Assembly (NCBI RefSeq): GCF_002575655.3
Contig: NC_053040.3
Span: 226,190,628 to 226,254,627 of the forward strand
Source of the DNA: Aegilops tauschii subsp. strangulata
Lineage: Eukaryota > Streptophyta > Magnoliopsida > Poales > Poaceae
Direction: 5' to 3'
Length of the DNA: 64,000 nucleotides
Position 1 is the first letter of the stretch, and the number at the start of each line of letters is the position of its first letter. This document shows, one piece after another, positions 1-11,737 of this stretch. Under the pieces are notes generated by a model. The model was given only the letters and a program-made list of their open reading frames with translations. It was not told the DNA's origin and did no database searches. Made by a program: the position numbers and the translations under genes.

Positions 1-1038
1 GTTGATTCTTTGAAACTTAGATCTATTACCCCTAAGCATGATATCAATGAGTCTCTCAAAGCCATGAGAATTTCCATTGATGAGTGCAAAGAAAGAACCG
101 CTAGGATGCGTGCTAAGAAAGATTGCTTTGTGAAAGCGTGTTCTTCTAGTTTCTATGAAAATAAAGATGAAGATCTAAAGGTTATTGATGTGTCCCCTAT
201 TAAATCTTTGTTTTGCAATATGAATCTTGATAATGATGGGACTGAATATGATCCACCTTTACCTAGAAGGCGTTCCAAGAATTCGGAGTTTTTAGATCTT
301 GATGCAAAAATTGGTAAAACTGGGATTGAAGAGATTAAAACTCTAGATATTAATGAACCCACTATTTTGGATTTCAAGGAATTTAATTATGATAATTGCT
401 CTTTGATAGATTGTATTTCCTTGTTGCAATCCATGCTAAATTCTCCACATGCTTATAGTCAAAATAAAGCCTTTACCAACCATATCGTTGATGCTTTGAT
501 GCAATCTTATGAAGAAAAACTTGAGTTGGAAGTTTCTATCCCTAGAAAACTTTATGATGAGTGGGAAACTACTATTAAAATTAAAATCAAGGATCGTGAG
601 TTCTATGCTTTATGTGATTTGGGTGCTAGTGTTTCCACGATTCCAAAGACTTTGTGCGATTTGCTAGGTTTCCGTGATTTTGACTATTGTTCTTTAAACT
701 TGCAGCTTGCGGATTCCACCATTAAGAAACCTATGGGAAGAATTAATTATGTTCTTATTGTTGCAAATAGGAACTATGTGCCCGTAGATTTTATTGTTCT
801 TGACATAGATTGCAATCCTTCATGTCCTATTATTCTTGGTAGACCTTTCCTTAGAACGATTGGTGCAATTATTGATATGAAGGAAGGGAATATTAGATTC
901 CAATTTCCGTTAAGGAAAAGCATGGAACACTTCCCTAGAAAGAAAATAAAATTACCTTATGAATCTATTATGAGAGCCAATTATGGATTACCTACCAAAG
1001 ATTTACCTAGATCTATCCTTGCCTTTATGCCTAGCTAG
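1..1038 (+). CDS. Gag-protease polyprotein, C-terminal part
   Basis: The frame is already open at base 1, so the true start is upstream. The last ~170 residues form a retropepsin-like aspartic protease: the catalytic loop reads LCDLGASVS (about 600-635) and a second conserved block IILGRPFLRTIGA lies at about 830-870. A retropepsin cuts the polyprotein during particle maturation. The usual D-T/S-G triad is D-L-G here, as in several plant gypsy lineages, so activity is uncertain. The frame ends with TAG at 1036-1038 and no RT follows. It has no internal stops, unlike most coding regions in this window. Confidence 0.8.
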   Translation, partial: VDSLKLRSITPKHDINESLKAMRISIDECKERTARMRAKKDCFVKACSSSFYENKDEDLKVIDVSPIKSLFCNMNLDNDGTEYDPPLPRRRSKNSEFLDLDAKIGKTGIEEIKTLDINEPTILDFKEFNYDNCSLIDCISLLQSMLNSPHAYSQNKAFTNHIVDALMQSYEEKLELEVSIPRKLYDEWETTIKIKIKDREFYALCDLGASVSTIPKTLCDLLGFRDFDYCSLNLQLADSTIKKPMGRINYVLIVANRNYVPVDFIVLDIDCNPSCPIILGRPFLRTIGAIIDMKEGNIRFQFPLRKSMEHFPRKKIKLPYESIMRANYGLPTKDLPRSILAFMPS

Positions 1039-3804
1039 GGGCGTTAAACGATAGCGCTTGTTGGGAGGCAACCCAATTTTATTTTTAATTTTTTAATTTT
1101 TTCTTATGTTTAGGAATAAATATTTGATCTAGGCTCTGGTTAGATGTGTTTTTATGTTTTAATTAGTGTTTGTGCCAAGTTTAACCTATAGGATCTTCTT
1201 GGATGATAGTTATTTGATCTTGCAGAAAATTCCAGAAACTTTCTGTTCACGAAAATAATTGTTAAAAATCACCAGAACGTGATAAAATACTGATTACAAT
1301 TGCTGCTGATCAATAAACAAATTGTCTAGGTCTTCCTATTTTGGCTGAATTTTTGGAGTTCCAGAAGTTTGTGTTAGTTACAGATTACTACAGACTGTTC
1401 TGTTTTTGACAGATTCTGTTTTTCGTGTGTTGTTTGCTTATTTTGATGAATCTATGGCTAGTAAAATAGTTTAGAAACCATAGAGAAGTTGTAATACAGT
1501 AGGTTTAACACCAATATAAATAAATAATGAGTTCATTACAGTACCTTGAAGTGGTCTTTTGTTTTCTTTCGCTAACGGAGCTTACGAGATTTTCTGTTAT
1601 GTTTTGTGTTGTGAAGTTTTCAAGTTTTGGGTGAAAGATTTGATGGATTATGGAACAAGGAGTGGCAAGAGCCTAAGCTTGGGGATGCCCATGGCACCCC
1701 AAGATAATCTAAGGACACCTAAAAGCCAAAGCTTGGGGATGCCCCGGAAGGCATCCCCTCTTTCGTCTATTTCCATCGGTAACTTTACTTGGAGCTATAT
1801 TTTTATTCAGCACATGATATGTGTTTTGCTTGGAGCGTCTTGTATTATTTGAGTCTTTATTTGTTAGTTTACCACAATCATCCTAGCTGTACGCACCTTT
1901 TGAGAGAGTCACACTTGATTCGGAATTTATTAGAATACTCTATGTGTTTCACTTATATTTTTTGAGCTATATAGTTTTGCTCTAGTGCTTCACTTATATC
2001 TTTTAGAGCACGGTGGTGGATTTCTTTTATAGAAACTATTGATCTATCATGCTTCACTTATATTATTTTGAGAGCCATAAAATAGCATGGCAATTTGCTT
2101 TAATTAATATCATGAGAAATTTGATGCTTGATAATTGTTTTGAGATATAAAGGTAGTAATATCATAGTTGTGCTAGTTGAGTAATTGTGGAATTGAAAAA
2201 TACATGTGTTGGAGTTTGTGATTCCTATAGCATGCACGTATGGTGAACCGTTATGTAACGAAGTCAGAGCATGAAGTATTTGTTGATTGTCTTCCTTTGT
2301 GTGGCCATTGGGATCGCGCGATGGTTAACTCCTACCAACCCTTCCCCTAGGAGCAAGCATAGTAGTACTTTGCTTCGAGGGCTAGTAAATTGTTGCAATA
2401 ATTATATGAGTTCTATATGACTAATGTGAGTCCATGGATTATACGCACACTTACCTTTCTGCAAATTTTCTAGCCTCTTCGGTACCGCGCAGTGCCCTTT
2501 CTCACCTTGAGAGTTGGTGCAAACTTCGCCGGTGCATCCAAACCCCGTGATATGATGCGCTCTATCACACATAAACCTCCTTATATCTTCCTCAAAATAG
2601 CCACCATACCTACCTATCATGGCATTTCCATAGCCATTCCGAGATATATTGCCATGCAACTTTCCATCGTTGCGTTTATCATGACACGCTCCATTATTGT
2701 CATATTGCTTTGCATGATCATGTAGTTGACATTCTATTTGTGGCAAAGCCACCGTTCATAATTCTTTCATACATGTCGCTCTTGATTCATTGCATATCCC
2801 GGTACACCGCCGGAGGCATTCATATAGAGTCATACTTTGTTCTAAGTATTGAGTTGTAATTCATGAGTTCTAAGTAAATAAAAGTGTGATGATCATCATT
2901 ATTAGAGCATTGTCCCAAGTGAGGAAAGGATGATGGAGACTATGATTCCCCCACAAGTCGGGATGAGACTCCGGACTAAAAAAAAGAGGCCATAAAAAAA
3001 GAGAAAAGGCCAAAAAAATGATGAGAGAAAAAGAGAGAAGGGACAATGTTACTATCCTTTTACCACACTTGTGCTTCAAAGTAGCACCGTGATCTTCATA
3101 ATAGAGAGTCTCTCATTTTGTCACTTTCATATACTAGTGGGAAAATTTCATTATAGAACTTGGCTTGTATATTCCAATGATGGGCTTCCTCAAATGCCCG
3201 AGGTCTTCGTGAGCAAGCAAGTTGGATGCACACCCTAGTTTCTTTTTGAGCTTTCATACACTTATAGCTCTAGTGCATCCGTTGCATGGCAATCCCTACT
3301 CCTCGCATTAACATCAATTGATGGGCATCTCCATAGCCCGTTGATTAGCCTTTTTGATGTGAGACTTTCTCCTTTTTTGTCTTCCCACATAACCCCTACC
3401 ATTATACCTTATTCCACCATAGTGCTATATCCATGGCTTGCGCTCATGTATTGTGTAAGAGTTAAAAAGGCTGAAGCGCGTTAAAAGTATGAACCAATTG
3501 CTTGGCCAAAACCGGGGTCGTACATGATATGAATATTTTGTGTGGGGAAGATGGAGCATAGCCAGACTATATGATTTTGTAGGGATAACTTGCTTTGGCT
3601 ATGTTATTTTGATAAGACATAATTGCTTAGTTAGTATGCTTGAAGTATTATTGTTTTTATGTCAACATTAAACTTTTATCTTGAATCATATCAAATCTGA
3701 AACATTCATGCCACAATAAGAAGAATTATATTGAAATTATGCCTAGTAGCATTCCACATCAAAAATTCTGTTTTTATCATTTACCTACTCGAGGACGAGC
3801 AGGA
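1039..3804 (+). other. Noncoding tail of the non-autonomous gypsy element
   Basis: I see no convincing gene in this AT-rich stretch; the short frames in it are chance. The related copy at 46276-48950 (minus strand) aligns along much of it, so it is a true part of the element. It contains two internal polypurine-like motifs (AAGCTTGGGGATGCCC at 1675-1690 and GCTTGGGGATGCC at 1731-1743). The second runs into a perfect 9-bp hairpin (GGGGATGCC 1735-1743, six-base loop, GGCATCCCC 1750-1758). Confidence 0.7.
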
Positions 3805-3822
3805 ATTAAGCATGGGGATGCT
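3805..3822 (+). promoter_or_regulatory. Polypurine tract
   Basis: Purine-rich AATTAAGCATGGGGATGCT directly abuts the LTR start TGATACGA. In LTR retrotransposons this tract resists RNase H and primes plus-strand DNA synthesis. The same motif adjoins the LTRs at 29905 and 51587 on the minus strand. Confidence 0.75.
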
Positions 3823-5413
3823 TGATACGACTCCAACGTATCTATAATTTTTTATTGTTCCATGCTATATTATATTCTGTTTTGGACATTATTGGGCTTT
3901 ATTATACACTTTTATATTATTTTTGGGACTAACCTATTAACCGGAGGCCCAGCCCAGAATTGCTGTTTTTTCCCTATTTCAGAGTTTCGCAGAAAAAGAA
4001 TATCAAACGGAGTCCAAACGGAATGAAACCTTCGGAAATGTGATTTTTGAAACGAACGTGATCCAGAGGACCTGGACCCTACGTCAAGACATCAGCCAGG
4101 AGGGCACGAGGTAGGGGGCACGCCTACCCCCCCCTCCCCCCCCAGGCGCGCCCTCCACCCTCGTGGGCCCCCTGTTGCTCCACCGACGTACTTCTTCCTC
4201 CTATATATACCTACGTACCCCCAACTACCAGATACGGAGCCAAAAACCTAATTCCACCGCCTCAACCTTCTGTACCCGTGAGATCCCATCTTGGGGCCTG
4301 TTCCGGAGCTCCGCCGGAGGGGGCATCGATCACGGAGGGCTTCTACATCAACACCATAGCCTCTCCGATGATGTGTGAGTAGTTTACCTCAGACCTTCGG
4401 GTCCATAGTTATTAGCTAGATGGCTTCTTCTCTCTTTTTGGATATCAATACAATGTTCTCCCCCTCTCTCGTGGAGATCTATTCGATGTAATCTTCTTTT
4501 GCGGTGTGTTTGTTGAGACCGATGAATTGTGGGTTTATGATCAAGTTTATCTATGAACAATATTTGAATCTTCTGAATTCTTTTATGTATGATTGGTTAT
4601 CTTTGCAAGTCTCTTCAAATTATCAGTTTGGTTTGGCCTACTAGATTGATCTTTCTTGCAATGGGAGAAGTGCTTAGCTTTGGGTTCAATCTTGCGGTGT
4701 CCTTTCCGAGTGACAGTAGGGGCAGCAAGGCACGTATTGTATTGTTGCCATCGAGGATAACAAGATGGGGTTTATATCATGTTGCATGAATTTATCCCTC
4801 TACATCATGTCATCTGGCTTAAAGCGTTACTCTGTTCTTATGAACTTAATACTCTAGATGCATGCTAGATAGCGGTCAATGTGTGGAGTAATAGTAGTAG
4901 ATGCAGGTAGGAGTCGGTCTACTTGTCTCGGACGTGATGCCTATATACATGATCATACCTAGATATTCTCATAACTATGCTCAATTCTGTCAATTGCTCA
5001 ACAGTAATTTGTTCACCCACCGTAAATACTTGTGCTCTTGAGAGAAGCCACTAGTGAAACCTATGGCCCCCGGGTCTATTTTCCATCATATTAATCTTCC
5101 AACACTTAGATATTTCCATTGCCTTTTATTTTGCCTTTTATTTTACTTTGCATCTTTATCATAAAAATACCAAAAATATTATCTTATCATATCTATTAGA
5201 TCTCACTCTCGTAAGTGACCGTGAAGGGATTGACAACCCCTTATCGCGTTGGTTGCGAAGATGTATTTGTTTGTGTAGGTGCGAGGGACTCGTGCATGGC
5301 CTCCTACTGGATTGATACCTTGGCTCTCAAAACTGAGGGAAATACTTACGCTACTTTGCTGCATCACCCTTTCCTCTTCAAGGGAAAACCAACGCAGTGC
5401 TCAAGAGGTAGCA
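3823..5413 (+). repeat. 3' LTR of the non-autonomous gypsy element (1,591 bp)
   Basis: It starts TGATACGACTCC and ends AAGAGGTAGCA. It matches, in inverse orientation, the LTRs at 28320-29904 and 50021-51586. A CTATATATACC TATA-like box sits near 4200. Proline-rich short frames inside are not genes. Confidence 0.88.
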
Positions 5414-7183
5414 ATGGTGAATATGTGGACTCGTGTGCGCCACCTCAAAAGAGTTACTTGCAGTCGTAGTTCAGGATAGCCACTGAGTCAAAGCTGGCTT
5501 GCTGCAGTTAAACTCCACCACCCCCCTTTGTTGATACCGATGCATATGTAGCTAGTTCTGATGTAAGTCTTGCTGGGTACATTTGTACTCATGTTTGCTT
5601 AATTTATGTTTTTGCAGAGAGATTTCAGTCTCACTAGTAGTTCCACGTGGACTTCGACGTTTAGCTTGATACCTCAGCTACGATCTTGTGCCCTCGGCAG
5701 GATCTGGTAGTTAGTCAGGCTTCTCAGCCTTTTTCATTTGTAGATGTCTATACTCAGACATGTTAAGCTTCCGCACGTGCTTTGACTTGTATGCTCTGAA
5801 TGTTGGGTCATGAGACCCATGTTTGTAATATCTCGCTCCTCGGAGCCTAATGAATAAATACTTTGAGTCGTAGAGTTTTGCTGTGATGCCATGTTGTATT
5901 TACACATATCGAGCATATTGTGTGTATGATTGAAATGCTAGGTATGTGTGGGATCCAACAACCTAGTTGTCTATCCTTGGTAGCCTCTCTTATGGGGAAA
6001 TGTGGTCTGGTGCTTCCATTAAGCCATGGTAGTCTGCTACAGCCCCGTTTACCGGAATCCTGCTGCCCAGTTACTACAGCTCCGGAATAGGGGTCGGCGT
6101 TCGGTATAAACCGAATTTTCGGTTTCTACCATTCGGTTGTTATTCAAATTCGGTTTGCAAAACTAGAAACCAAAAATGCCAACATAAAATACAAAACCAA
6201 AAATTCGGTTAACCGACTGATTCGGTGCGGTATTCGGTTTATGCCGAATGGACCTTGCGTGTAACGACAGTGGTCAGAGCACCCTCTTTTATAGCCGCAA
6301 GTCTCCACCATTTCTCATAAGCCAGGCGATGTGGGACTAAACAGTCCCTGGCAGGATGCTCGCTCGCCCACTGCTTTCTTTAGCGAAGAGTGACATGGGC
6401 TGGGAGATGCTATTCGCAAGAAATTGGGCCTTTCATAGTACCACGTACTTGTGGTCAGCCCAAGCGAGTAGCTACCACATACTTGTTGTGGGCCTTCATA
6501 GTACCACGTACGTGTACTTTTTGCCACTGACTCGCGTGCGGCCACGCATCGCACCCCTGGCTACGTTGTTAGCTACCTGGGCACTGTTGTTCGTTGAGAT
6601 TACTTCGGTTTCTGGTTCGGTGATCGGTATTAAACCGAACCTGCTGAATTTATTCGGGTAATAGAGCAGAAAACCGAAATTTCCTATAGCAGCAAGAAAA
6701 ACTGAAAAAATTGGTTTTTTCGGTATCGGCTTCGGTTCGGTCTTCGGTTCATCGGTTTTTATGCCCACCCCTACTCCAGAACACCTAGACTGGCCGGCAT
6801 GTGTCCCACTTCGTTCCTGTGTCTGTCCCTTTGGGGAAATGTCACGCGGTGACTTCCGGAGTCCTGCTAGCCTACTACAGCCCGGGTTCCCGGAGTCTTG
6901 TTAGCCAAGTTGCTACAGCCCGGATTCACACGCTGATGATCTACACGTTCGAGGTTGGGTCATGTATGCCTGTGCCCGTAAGTTAGTGCCACTTTGGGTT
7001 CACGACTAGTTATGTCGGCCCGGGTTCTTTGTCATATGGATGCTAGCGACACTATCATATACGTGAGCCAAAAGGCGCAAACGGTCCCGGGCCAGGTAAG
7101 GTGGCACCCGTGGGAATACCGTGCGTGAGGCCGCAAAGTGATATGATGTGTTACATGCTAGATCGGTGTGACCTAGGATCGGG
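5414..7183 (+). mobile_element. LTR-like gypsy fragment, split by a hAT element
   Basis: There is no coding region. The text on either side of the hAT insertion (to 6087 and from 6782) belongs together. Both contain degenerate repeats built around CCGGAGTCCTGCTAGCC and CTACAGCCCGG (6035-6084, 6855-6930). The right part reads like the end of a long Triticeae gypsy LTR and is cut off at about 7183 by the LTR of the Athila-type element. The family is not identified, and 5414-5650 may be a separate fragment. Confidence 0.5.
6088..6773. mobile_element. Non-autonomous hAT DNA transposon (686 bp)
   Basis: The ends are inverted: TAGGGGTCGGC at the left, and TAGGGGTGGGC read from the right. An 8-bp target duplication flanks it, CTCCGGAA (6080-6087) and CTCCAGAA (6774-6781), with one mismatch. 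An 8-bp duplication with TAGGGGTGG-type ends is characteristic of hAT elements. The subterminal zones are full of TTCGGTTT / AAACCGAA motifs in both orientations, possible transposase-binding sites. It encodes no transposase, so it relied on one supplied in trans. Confidence 0.82.
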
Positions 7184-8675
7184 GACCCACAAATATAGGT
7201 GATCAATTGTAGCTCTTTTCGATAAGTAAGAGTGTCGAACCCAACAAGGAGCAGAAGGAAATGACAAGTAGTTTCCAGTAAGGTAATGTCCGCAAGTGCT
7301 GAAATTGTAAGTAGCGGAGTAGTTTGATAGCAAGATAATTTGTAACGAGAAAGTAATGATAATAGTAACAAAAGTGTAGCAAGGTAGCCCAATCCTTTTG
7401 AGGCAAAGGACAGGCCAAAACGGTCTCTTATGATAAGCAAAGCGTTCTTGAGGGTACACGGGAATTTCATCTAGTCACTTTCATCATGTTGGTTCGATTT
7501 GTGTTCGCTACTTTGATAATTTGATATGTGGGTGGACCGGTGCTTAGGTGCTATTCTTACTTGAACAAACCTCCTACTTATGATTAACCTTCCCGCAAGC
7601 ATCCGCAACTACGAGAAAAGTATTAAGAATAAATTCTAACCATATCATTAAACTTTTGGATCCAATCGGTCCCTTACGAAATAGCGCATAAACTGGGGTT
7701 TAAGCTTCTGTCACTCTCGCAAGCCACCATCTATTTGCTACTCCACAATGCATTCCCTTAGGCCCAAATATGGTGAAGTGTCATGTAGTCGACATTCACA
7801 TGACACCACTAAGGGAATAACAACATACATACTATCAAAATATCGAACACATATCAAGTTCACATGACTACTTGCAACATGATTTCTCCCGTGACCTCAA
7901 GAACAAAAGTAACTACTCACAAATGATAAACATGTTCATGATCTGGATCTAAACATAAATCTTCCACAAAATAAACCATATAGTGATCAACTACAAGACA
8001 TAATCAACACTACTAGTCACCCACAAGCACCAATCTATAGTTCCGGTAACAAGATTGAACACAAGAGATGAACTAGGGTTTGAGAGGAGATGGTGATGTT
8101 GAAGATGTTGATGGAGATTGCCCTCCCCAATATGGGAGAGTTGTTGGTGATGATGATGACGATGATTTCCCCCTCCGGGAGGGAAGTTCCCCGGCGGAAT
8201 CGCTCCACCGGAGGGCAAAAGTGCTCCTGCCCATGTTCCGCCTCGAGACGGCGGCGCTCCATCCCGAAAGTCTCCTCCTTATTTTTTCTAGGTCAAAATG
8301 ACTTATATACCAGAAGATGGGCACCGGAGGTGGGCCGAGGAGGCCACAACCAACCAGGGCGCCCCTAGGGGGCCTGGCACGCCTAGGTGGGTTGTGCCCA
8401 CCTGGTGGCCCCCTTTGGTGTTTATTGGCTCCAATATTCCTCAAATAATTCATAAAAAAATCTCCGTAAAGTTTCAGCTCATTTGGAGTTGTGCAGAATA
8501 GGTGGCCTGACATAGCTTTTCCAGGTCCAGATTTCCAGCTGCCAGAATTCTCCCTCTTGGTGTGTTCCTTGTAAATTATGACAAAAAAGGCATTAGAATT
8601 ACTCCAAAAAGCATTATTATGGATAAAAACATTATAAATAACAGTAAGGAAACATGATGCAAAATGGACGTATCA
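7184..8675 (-). repeat. 3' LTR of the Athila-type element
   Basis: It matches the LTR at 26077-27596 over its whole length. Read on the minus strand it begins TGATACGTCCATTTTGC. The terminal TGAT seen at 26077 is missing here. The right copy carries an extra ~27 bp near 26840-26866 that is absent here. Confidence 0.88.
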
Positions 8676-10097
8676 ACTCCCCCAATCTTAGACCTCGCTT
8701 GTCCTCAAGCCAAAACCGAAATTGAAAAACATGTCCACATGCTTTGAGAGAGAGGTGTCGATAAAAACAAAATATGGACCTAGAAGCATCATGTTGATTA
8801 TTATAACAGCAACAAAATTAAACATAGGACTTCAATCATAAAACTTGCATCATATATTTCCCATGAATAAGTAATAGTTCATCACATAATCGAAGTATAA
8901 AGCAATAACTCTATTTGAAACCAACAAACTATGTTCTCAGTCAACTTTGCAACTACAATTCATCATCTTTTCAGGAAGAGTCACGTATCAGAGCCTTCTT
9001 AGCAAGTCCACATACTCAACCATTATATAGTCTTCTATGATTGCTAACACTCACCTTGTACCCATGAGCAAAATGTTTCAACCGGACACGTAGAAAGATA
9101 GGGGCTTATAGTTTCGCCTCCCAACATATTCACCTCAAGGGTGATGTCAACAATAATAACTCATGCTATCTATATTCAACTGGACATATGTGCCTAGATC
9201 TTTCCTCACCACATGATGCTTGGCAAAAGAGAAAATAAAAAGGAATAGAAGGAAAACTTTGGACTCTTTGCATAAAAGTAATACATAAAAGTAAAAGATA
9301 GGCCCTTCGCAGAGGGAAGCAGAGGTTGCCATGCGCTTATTTGTTTGCATGCTCAATCCCTTAGTGCAAGAGAACTTCACGTTGTATTGCCCCTTAAGAT
9401 GACAACCTTTATTATGCAGTCTGTCACTTTTATTCTTTGTCATCTAATTTCGTACAACGCTCAATTTTCTCTTACACTAAATGATCTCACATATTTAGAA
9501 GCAATTTTTATGGCCTTTTTGCACCGATGACAACTTACTTGAGGAATCTTGCTCAATCCATAGGTAGGTATGGTGGACACTTGAAAAAGATTTGGGTTTA
9601 AGGGTTTTTGGATGCAATAGTAGTATCTCTACTTAGTGCAGAATTTTTGGCTAGCCAAGATAGGGGCAAGCACCACATGTTAAAGGATCTATGACAATAT
9701 GACTTCTATGTGAATATAAACAAACATTAAGTTCTCTTCCTTGTCCAACGTCAACAATTTTGGCATATAATATTTTGATAAGGGCTCACAATCACAAAAG
9801 ATTTCTAGGATAGTATATCTATATGTGAATCTTCTCTTCCCTTATTAATTCTTTCATGAGTTGCATCATTGACTAATGCTATGTTTGTGAATCTAGGATA
9901 GTATATAATCTTATTGATTTATGTCCTTTCCTTTATTTACTTTCTTTTCTCTTTTTCTTTCTTTCTTTATTTCATTTGCAACATGAAAGTAAAGAAACAA
10001 AAACTGAAACTAACTTTATTATATAACTTGCACACGATTACAATGATAGATCACTAAGCAAACTCTCAAAATAGAAAGGATCGAACTAAACTGTATT
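8676..10097 (-). other. 3' noncoding region of the Athila-type element
   Basis: This AT-rich stretch lies between the third ORF and the 3' LTR. A polypurine tract (minus strand AAGATTGGGGGAGT, 8676-8691) touches the LTR. A pyrimidine-rich run lies at 9925-9970. I see no gene. Confidence 0.65.
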
Positions 10098-10487
10098 TCA
10101 TCCAAAAGCAAATGATTTAACTAAGATAAGGAAAAGCAAAAAGATAGTGGGATGATACGATACCGGGGCACCTCCCCCAAGCTTGGCGGGAGCCAAGGGG
10201 AGTGCCCATACCCAATACTCAATTCTCCTTTGGTGGTGAAGAAGATGATGGTGGTGATGAAGAGGGTATCTTGGTGGTGAGAAGATAGGGGATTTGCCCT
10301 TTGCTTCCTTCAGCTTCTGATTGAGAGTAAAATTGTCCATCATCAACTCGCAATTATCTAGCTCGAGTTTTATTATCCTCTTGCATAACGTCTCCATGCT
10401 TTCGTTTTTGAACCGGGGAGGAATGGATTCATCTTCATCCTCTTCGGAGGTCCAGATATAGTGCTTCTCATCCCCATAGGACTTGGG
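10098..10487 (-). pseudogene. Third ORF of the Athila-type element, downstream part
   Basis: This is the continuation of the reading frame that starts at 20975 and was cut by insertion of the Tat element. It begins with an acidic stretch (KHYIWTSEEDEDESIPP), followed by a leucine-rich, probably coiled-coil segment (about 10290-10400) and a histidine run. The position after integrase is where Athila elements carry their extra, sometimes env-like, ORF. I see no signal peptide or clear membrane protein architecture, so I do not call it an envelope. The frame ends with TGA at 10098-10100. Confidence 0.6.
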
Positions 10488-10492
10488 GTTTG

Positions 10493-11662
10493 TGTCGGTC
10501 TACAAAAGTAGGGGCTCTCCTTTTTACCCCTCTACTTGTGCACAGGCAGTCAGAGCCGCACCTGCGGCCATACATAAGCAGGGCAAAGGGAGGAAGTAAA
10601 AGCACAAGACAGGCAAAGCAACGCCAAGACCAGAGACACAAAGAGTAAGAGGGCGAGGTGGACTCCCCCGGAAAGACCCTTGCCGGGGCGGACTCCGCGG
10701 CCCCGGCAAGACCCTTGTCGGGGCAACTTGCCCAATGCCAGCAGAGCGCGCCACCCTTGAGCCCAAGGGTTCCAACACCATCAGCCACATTGGAACCAAG
10801 GCTCGGGAGGCACCCCCATGGTGGCATGCAGATCTTTGTGAAGATCATAAAGAAACAAGATCAGATGAGGACCAGAAGACGACGATCCTCGTGAGATCCT
10901 CGCCGAGGCAATCCACGAGACGTCCGGCAAGATCCTTGCCGGGGACGACCGCGATGTCACGTCAAGACCCTTGCCGAGGTATCGGCAAGGCCCTTGCCGA
11001 GGACACCTGCGGGGCCGCAGCCAGGCCCGCGTCTGCCAAGACTCCACCGTCGTTCCAATACAGCTGCCAGCCCAACCTGCTGGGCAGGCACCTGCGTGGA
11101 ACCGTGCGGCTTCCAGGCCAACTCAGCAAGCACCTGCGTGGTGGCATGCAGATCTTCGTGAAGACCCTACCACCACGCCATCTCAGCAGCCTGCCAGCCT
11201 ATGTGGCGCTGCATGCCTCGTTGGCCCGGACGCGTGTCGGAGCGAGGCGGAGCGGCGACGAACGGGACGGGCCTCGTTGCCGTCCCCAATAAAGCAACAC
11301 GACATCTAAGGAGCGCATTTAATGCGCCTTGTCCTGTAATGACGGGCGATAAGCTTGTACACTGTATACCTTTCCACCTCCTGTGTGCAACTGTGGCAGC
11401 CCCTTTTGTCTATAAAAGGAGGCCTGAGGCATACTGGAGGAGAATTCTGATCTTTTGGACGATGCACGCAGCGCAGCTAGTTCAAGAGCTCAAGAACACT
11501 CAAATATACACCAACGCAGGACTAGGGTATTACGCATCCTCACGGCCCGAACCTGGGTAAACAATCCTTGTCCTGACCGCCAGACCTGCTCTTTGCACAA
11601 CCCCGCGCCCGCGAACCATAGAAGGGGTCCCAGTGATTCCATAGGTGTCATTTCCACCGACA
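10493..11662 (+). repeat. 5' LTR of the Tat element
   Basis: It starts TGTCGGTCTAC and ends CCACCGACA, with TG...CA termini. Degenerate GCAAGACCCTTGCCGGGG units recur inside, the GCAAGG/CCTTGC halves being self-complementary. Long open frames in this GC-rich LTR are chance. Confidence 0.93.
11411..11420 (+). promoter_or_regulatory. LTR TATA box
   Basis: TATAAAAGGA lies about 250 bp before the LTR end. It is the probable core promoter of the element; the 3' LTR has the same box at 20674-20680. CCAGTGATTCC and the LTR end follow. Confidence 0.6.
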
Positions 11663-11666
11663 TCTT

Positions 11667-11684
11667 TGGCGCGCCAGGTAGGGG
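11667..11684 (+). promoter_or_regulatory. Primer binding site, tRNA-Arg type
   Basis: TGGCGCGCCAGGTAGGGG begins 5 bases after the LTR. It is complementary to the 3' end of a plant tRNA-Arg (CCT) as I remember it. It is the start point of minus-strand DNA synthesis. Confidence 0.7.
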
Positions 11685-11737
11685 GGCGCAGTTGTGAAAA
11701 TCCGGTCTAGCAGTTACTTTAGCAGTTCTTCATCACC

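Larger units (their letters stand above)
1..5413 (+). mobile_element. Non-autonomous Ty3/gypsy LTR retrotransposon, 3' portion
   Basis: The order is a gag-protease frame (1-1038), a 2.8-kb noncoding tail, a polypurine tract and a 1.59-kb LTR. No reverse transcriptase or integrase lies between the protease and the LTR, so this copy could move only with enzymes from a partner. The same family recurs on the minus strand at 27725-30064 and 46276-51977, which fixes the LTR ends. From memory it resembles the Sabrina/WHAM-type families of Triticeae; the name is not verified. The 5' end lies outside the window. Confidence 0.85.

Noticed and set aside
7006..7470. Membrane-protein-like ORF (154 codons, minus strand)
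   Set aside because: It spans the junction of two LTRs; the hydrophobic stretch is a translation of AT-rich LTR sequence and recurs at 26116-26367.
8130..8165. GATGATGAC microsatellite as a separate feature
   Set aside because: It is a normal part of the Athila LTR and recurs at the same place in the other LTR (27065-27090).
10098..10397. Envelope-like protein in the Athila element
   Set aside because: The position is right, but there is no signal peptide, cleavage site or membrane-fusion layout; a coiled-coil protein is all that can be said.
10735..11309. Long overlapping plus- and minus-strand ORFs in the LTR
   Set aside because: They lie wholly inside the GC-rich LTR, recur in the other LTR (19945-20573) and carry no domain; base composition explains them.
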